Assembly: GCA_024276465.1 (NCBI GenBank)
Contig: JAJRXD010000068.1
Location: forward strand, 1 to 64,000
From: Deltaproteobacteria bacterium
GTDB lineage: Bacteria; Desulfobacterota; WTBG01; CAIYCZ01; CAIRTM01
Length of the DNA stretch: 64,000 nt
Reading direction: 5' to 3'
In this document: positions 62,980-64,000 of the stretch, piece after piece
How the letters are laid out: each line of letters starts with the position of its first letter
Numbering within the stretch: the stretch's first letter is position 1
Notes under the pieces: generated by a model
Seen by the model: only the letters and a program-made list of their open reading frames with translations
Database searches by the model: none
Told to the model about the DNA's origin: nothing
Program-made: the position numbers and the translations under genes

Positions 62980-64000
62980 TATTTGCTACCAAAATTGATT
63001 TCATCGATTTTTCTTTTAATTTTCTCAATAGACTTTTCGGGTGGGTCAAGCTCAAGGGCTTTTTTGTAAATAACTTTTGCCTTAAGAGGCATATTGTTCT
63101 TCAAATACACGTCACCTAAATGTTCGGTTATTATTGGGTCATCAGGTGAAAGGCTAACAGCTTTTTTTAAAACTTTCAGTGCTTTTTTATAGTTTCCCAT
63201 TTTGAAGTAGACCCAGCCAAGGCTGTCAGTAATGTATCCATCACCGGGTTTTATGTTGAGAGCTTTTATAATTAATTCTTCTGCTTTTTCAAGGTTCAAC
63301 CCTTTTTCAGCATATATATAGCCAATATAGTTTAAGGCATCGGCATTATGGGCGTTTATTTTCAAAACCGATTCCATGGTTTTTACACACTCATTGAACA
63401 TGGAAGCTTTATCATACAGAACACCAAGATAAAACAGTAAATCCTCGTCATCATGTTTTATAGTAAGAGCAGTTCTAAGAACATTTATACCCCCTATGAA
63501 ATTATTTTCTTTTTCATGGAGTGAAGCCAGAAAACGATAAAGGGTGATTTCATCATGGTTTATTTTTATAGCATCCCTTATTATTTTTTTTGATTTCTCA
63601 GGGTCGCCCATTTCATCATAGATATAAGAAAGATGTATCTGTGCCTGAGAGAAAAAATTTGATGTTTCAGGGATGCTTGAGAAGGCTTTCTTTGCCCCCT
63701 CAAATTTTTCTGTGCTTTCCAATACATTGCCAAGATAGTATAAGGCACGATAATTTTCCGGATTCTTGTTTAAAACATCCCGGAATTCCATCTCTGACAT
63801 GGCCCAGTTTTCCTGCTCAAAATAGATAAGACCTGTTTTTATTGAAACTATTTCCGACATCTCAGGGTTTGTGTTTTTAATATACCTGTAATGTTTAATG
63901 GCTTCATCAAATTTGTTTTCTTTGATGCACAGATAAGCAATTCTGTCTCTTACAGGATAATTGCCGGGGGTCGAATCTATGATTTTTTCATAAACTGTAA
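62979..64000 (-). CDS. TPR-repeat protein, 5' end beyond the window
   Basis: Open to the right edge of the window; 339 C-terminal residues are visible, all tetratricopeptide repeats of about 34 residues (for example ALNYIGYIYAEKGLNLEKAEELIIKAL and ITDSLGWVYFKMGNYKKALKVLKKAV). At least nine repeats can be counted. TPR arrays are protein-interaction scaffolds. Coupled to the DUF4292-like lipoprotein gene by a TAATG overlap, a frequent neighbourhood in this phylum. A shorter start at 63860 exists but coding continues upstream of it. Confidence 0.9.
   Translation of the reverse strand, partial: TVYEKIIDSTPGNYPVRDRIAYLCIKENKFDEAIKHYRYIKNTNPEMSEIVSIKTGLIYFEQENWAMSEMEFRDVLNKNPENYRALYYLGNVLESTEKFEGAKKAFSSIPETSNFFSQAQIHLSYIYDEMGDPEKSKKIIRDAIKINHDEITLYRFLASLHEKENNFIGGINVLRTALTIKHDDEDLLFYLGVLYDKASMFNECVKTMESVLKINAHNADALNYIGYIYAEKGLNLEKAEELIIKALNIKPGDGYITDSLGWVYFKMGNYKKALKVLKKAVSLSPDDPIITEHLGDVYLKNNMPLKAKVIYKKALELDPPEKSIEKIKRKIDEINFGSK

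Overview
This window is a contiguous piece of a moderately AT-rich bacterial chromosome. It most likely comes from the Desulfobacterota (former Deltaproteobacteria, Desulfobacterales-like). This is inferred from the gene mix rather than from any rRNA: polar-type flagellar genes in the order motA-motB-motB-fliLMNOPQR-flhBAFG-fliA, a short-form N-acetylglutamate synthase, TupBC tungstate-type transport genes, PilT/PilU, EF-P with EpmA, and short palindromic repeats of kinds common in that phylum.

Layout. 1-10.7 kb holds housekeeping genes: the tail of a PTS EIIA gene, rimI-like, ispG, proS, rel/spoT, rpmB, rplM-rpsI, nadK, a frameshifted recN and a short argA. 10.8-14.1 kb (minus strand) holds a YhaM-like nuclease, pilU and pilT. 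14.4-18.2 kb holds rnc-der, small proteins and a cold-shock gene with a structured leader. 18.35-18.51 kb is a MITE-like palindromic element, followed by a large secreted Cys-rich protein with calcium-binding repeats. 20.96-25.9 kb holds tRNA-Glu(UUC), guaA, guaB, ppx/gppA and radC. 26.2-27.9 kb is an ABC-2 exporter. 28.1-32.5 kb is a tight operon: efp, epmA, an unknown gene, tupB, tupC and a PqqD-like gene.

The most interesting locus is 32.2-37.7 kb. A PqqD-like (RRE) gene is followed by a 33-codon peptide gene with its own near-consensus sigma70 promoter and a terminator. Next come an HPr-kinase-like P-loop protein, a secreted gingipain-type (C25) cysteine protease and a Ser/His/Asp-type S26 signal peptidase. 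The peptide carries a YxxPxI motif like the one read by lasso-peptide RREs, but no lasso cyclase or radical SAM enzyme is present. I propose a candidate peptide-modification and export system that does not match a pathway I can name.

37.7-39.0 kb is rarA (minus). 39.4-55.2 kb is a long flagellar export and motor operon that starts at a near-perfect sigma54 promoter. It contains two tandem MotB proteins, the first lacking the proton-channel Asp. It also contains a MITE-like insertion with an 11-bp direct repeat between fliA and a second fliL-like gene. 55.3-58.6 kb is a decayed, gene-poor zone: two unknown exported proteins, a DUF4160/DUF2442 pair whose first gene carries a stop codon, and the remnant of a REP-associated transposase. 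58.6-64 kb holds envelope functions: a membrane glycosyltransferase, a membrane sulfatase-fold enzyme, a small membrane protein, a DUF4292-like lipoprotein and a TPR protein cut by the window edge.
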